Source of the DNA: Eriocheir sinensis
Lineage: Eukaryota; Arthropoda; Malacostraca; Decapoda; Varunidae
Assembly (NCBI RefSeq): GCF_024679095.1
Contig: NC_066535.1
Coordinates: 2,228,807-2,292,806 of the forward strand
Reading direction: 5' to 3'
Length of the DNA: 64,000 bases
Shown here in pieces: positions 63,444 to 64,000 of the stretch. How positions within the stretch are numbered: position 1 is the stretch's first letter; each line of letters begins with the position of its first letter. The notes beneath the pieces are model-generated. The model saw only the letters and a program-made list of their open reading frames with translations. It was not told the DNA's origin and ran no database searches. The position numbers and the translations under genes are program-made.

Positions 63444-64000
63444 CTCCTTCTAACCTTCATCCAAGAAGAGCAGGAAGAGGCAGGAATAGGTGACCTCAGA
63501 CCTCCCTTTCTCCCCTGTCTTCTCACTTTCTTTCCTCTCTTCTCACTTTCCTCTTCTCACCTTCTCTTCTTACCTGTCCTTCATATCCTTTTTCCAGGTC
63601 TCACACAGTATAACCAGGAACAGGAGGACTAGGTTAACTCTGAACTCCTTTAATCACCCATTTCCTCTACTCTTTTCACCTTCTTACCTCTTCTCTTCTC
63701 ACCTTATCTCCTCACCTGTCCTCCATCTCCTTTTTCCAACTCTCACACAGTATAACCAGGAACAGAAGGACTATGTTAGCTCGAACTCCTTTAATCACTC
63801 ATTTCCTCTACTCTTTCCACCATTTTACCTCTTCTCTTCTCACCTTATCTCCTCACCTTTCCTCATCTCGTAACCCTCTCCCATGAAAACCATTAACAAG
63901 GAAGGAATGGACGAATTCTGAGCTCCTTTTCCTTACCTCTTATCACTTTCTTCCCCCTCATCTCTGCTCACCGTGTGTCTTCTATTTCCACCTCGCCTCT
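63444..64000. repeat. 142-bp tandem repeat, about 4 copies, continuing past the window
   Basis: TCACACAGTATAACCAGGAA occurs at 63601 and 63743. A looser copy precedes it near 63460 (AAGAGCAGGAAGAGGCAGGA) and another follows near 63885 (AAAACCATTAACAAGGAAGG). Each unit pairs a purine-rich module with a CTTCTCACC-rich module similar in style to the adjoining minisatellite. Confidence 0.8.

Noticed and set aside
58873..63632. Forward open frames of 1,343-1,558 codons
   Set aside because: All three frames are open over the same DNA because the 38-bp unit has no stops. The protein is a direct translation of the minisatellite, and the starts lie in LINE 3' sequence or in the array itself.

Overview
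The window looks like intergenic DNA from a decapod crustacean, probably a crab. This is inferred from the tRNA-derived SINE types, the several CR1/Jockey-like LINE families, and very heavy AT, GA/CT, TG and trinucleotide microsatellites. I see no intact host protein-coding gene, no functional rRNA or tRNA gene and no CRISPR array. Nearly everything recognisable is a retroelement, a tandem repeat or a low-complexity tract, and almost every long open frame is either repeat-encoded or a broken LINE fragment.

Layout. 1-5.1 kb: two near-identical SINE copies, small minisatellites and microsatellites. 5.9-7.7 kb: an inverted-arm structure holding a 440-bp foldback element and a CR1-like LINE fragment (family A). 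8.2-11.3 kb: a poly(A)-tailed LINE (family C) with a second truncated family C copy inserted inside it. 13.1-21.3 kb: two head-to-tail copies of a CR1-like LINE (family B, minus strand) whose ORF1 carries an SGNH/GDSL esterase domain, each ending in a (GA)n array. 22.4-25.2 kb: a long pyrimidine-rich tract with a minisatellite. 25.6-29.7 kb: a roughly palindromic block of inverted repeat arms, (AT)n arrays and divergent family C copies. 31.5-34.5 kb: a GACT-type satellite split by a SINE that is itself split by a family C LINE. 36.2-38 kb: a 30-bp hairpin repeat and purine tracts. 38.3-44.1 kb: two decayed CR1-like LINEs (families D and E). 44-48 kb: pyrimidine-rich DNA with one SINE. 48.3-49.3 kb: LINE fragments. 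51.2-55.2 kb: the best family B copy, plus strand, flanked on both sides by (TC)n. 57.6-59 kb: a pseudogene of a multicopy metazoan protein family followed by a family A fragment. 59.0-63.4 kb: a 4.4-kb, 38-bp-unit minisatellite open in all three forward frames. 63.4-64 kb: a 142-bp tandem repeat.

How the parts relate. The LINEs supply reverse transcriptase and endonuclease functions that the SINEs would depend on, although every copy here is broken. The strongest candidate for something new is family B. Its three complete 3' ends all run straight into (TC)n read on the element's sense strand, and the two copies with the longest 5' ends also have (TC)n upstream, which suggests microsatellite-directed insertion. 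Other notable points are a 20-bp snapback at a LINE 5' junction, a foldback element within inverted arms, and a repeat whose frameshifted translations are all the same peptide.
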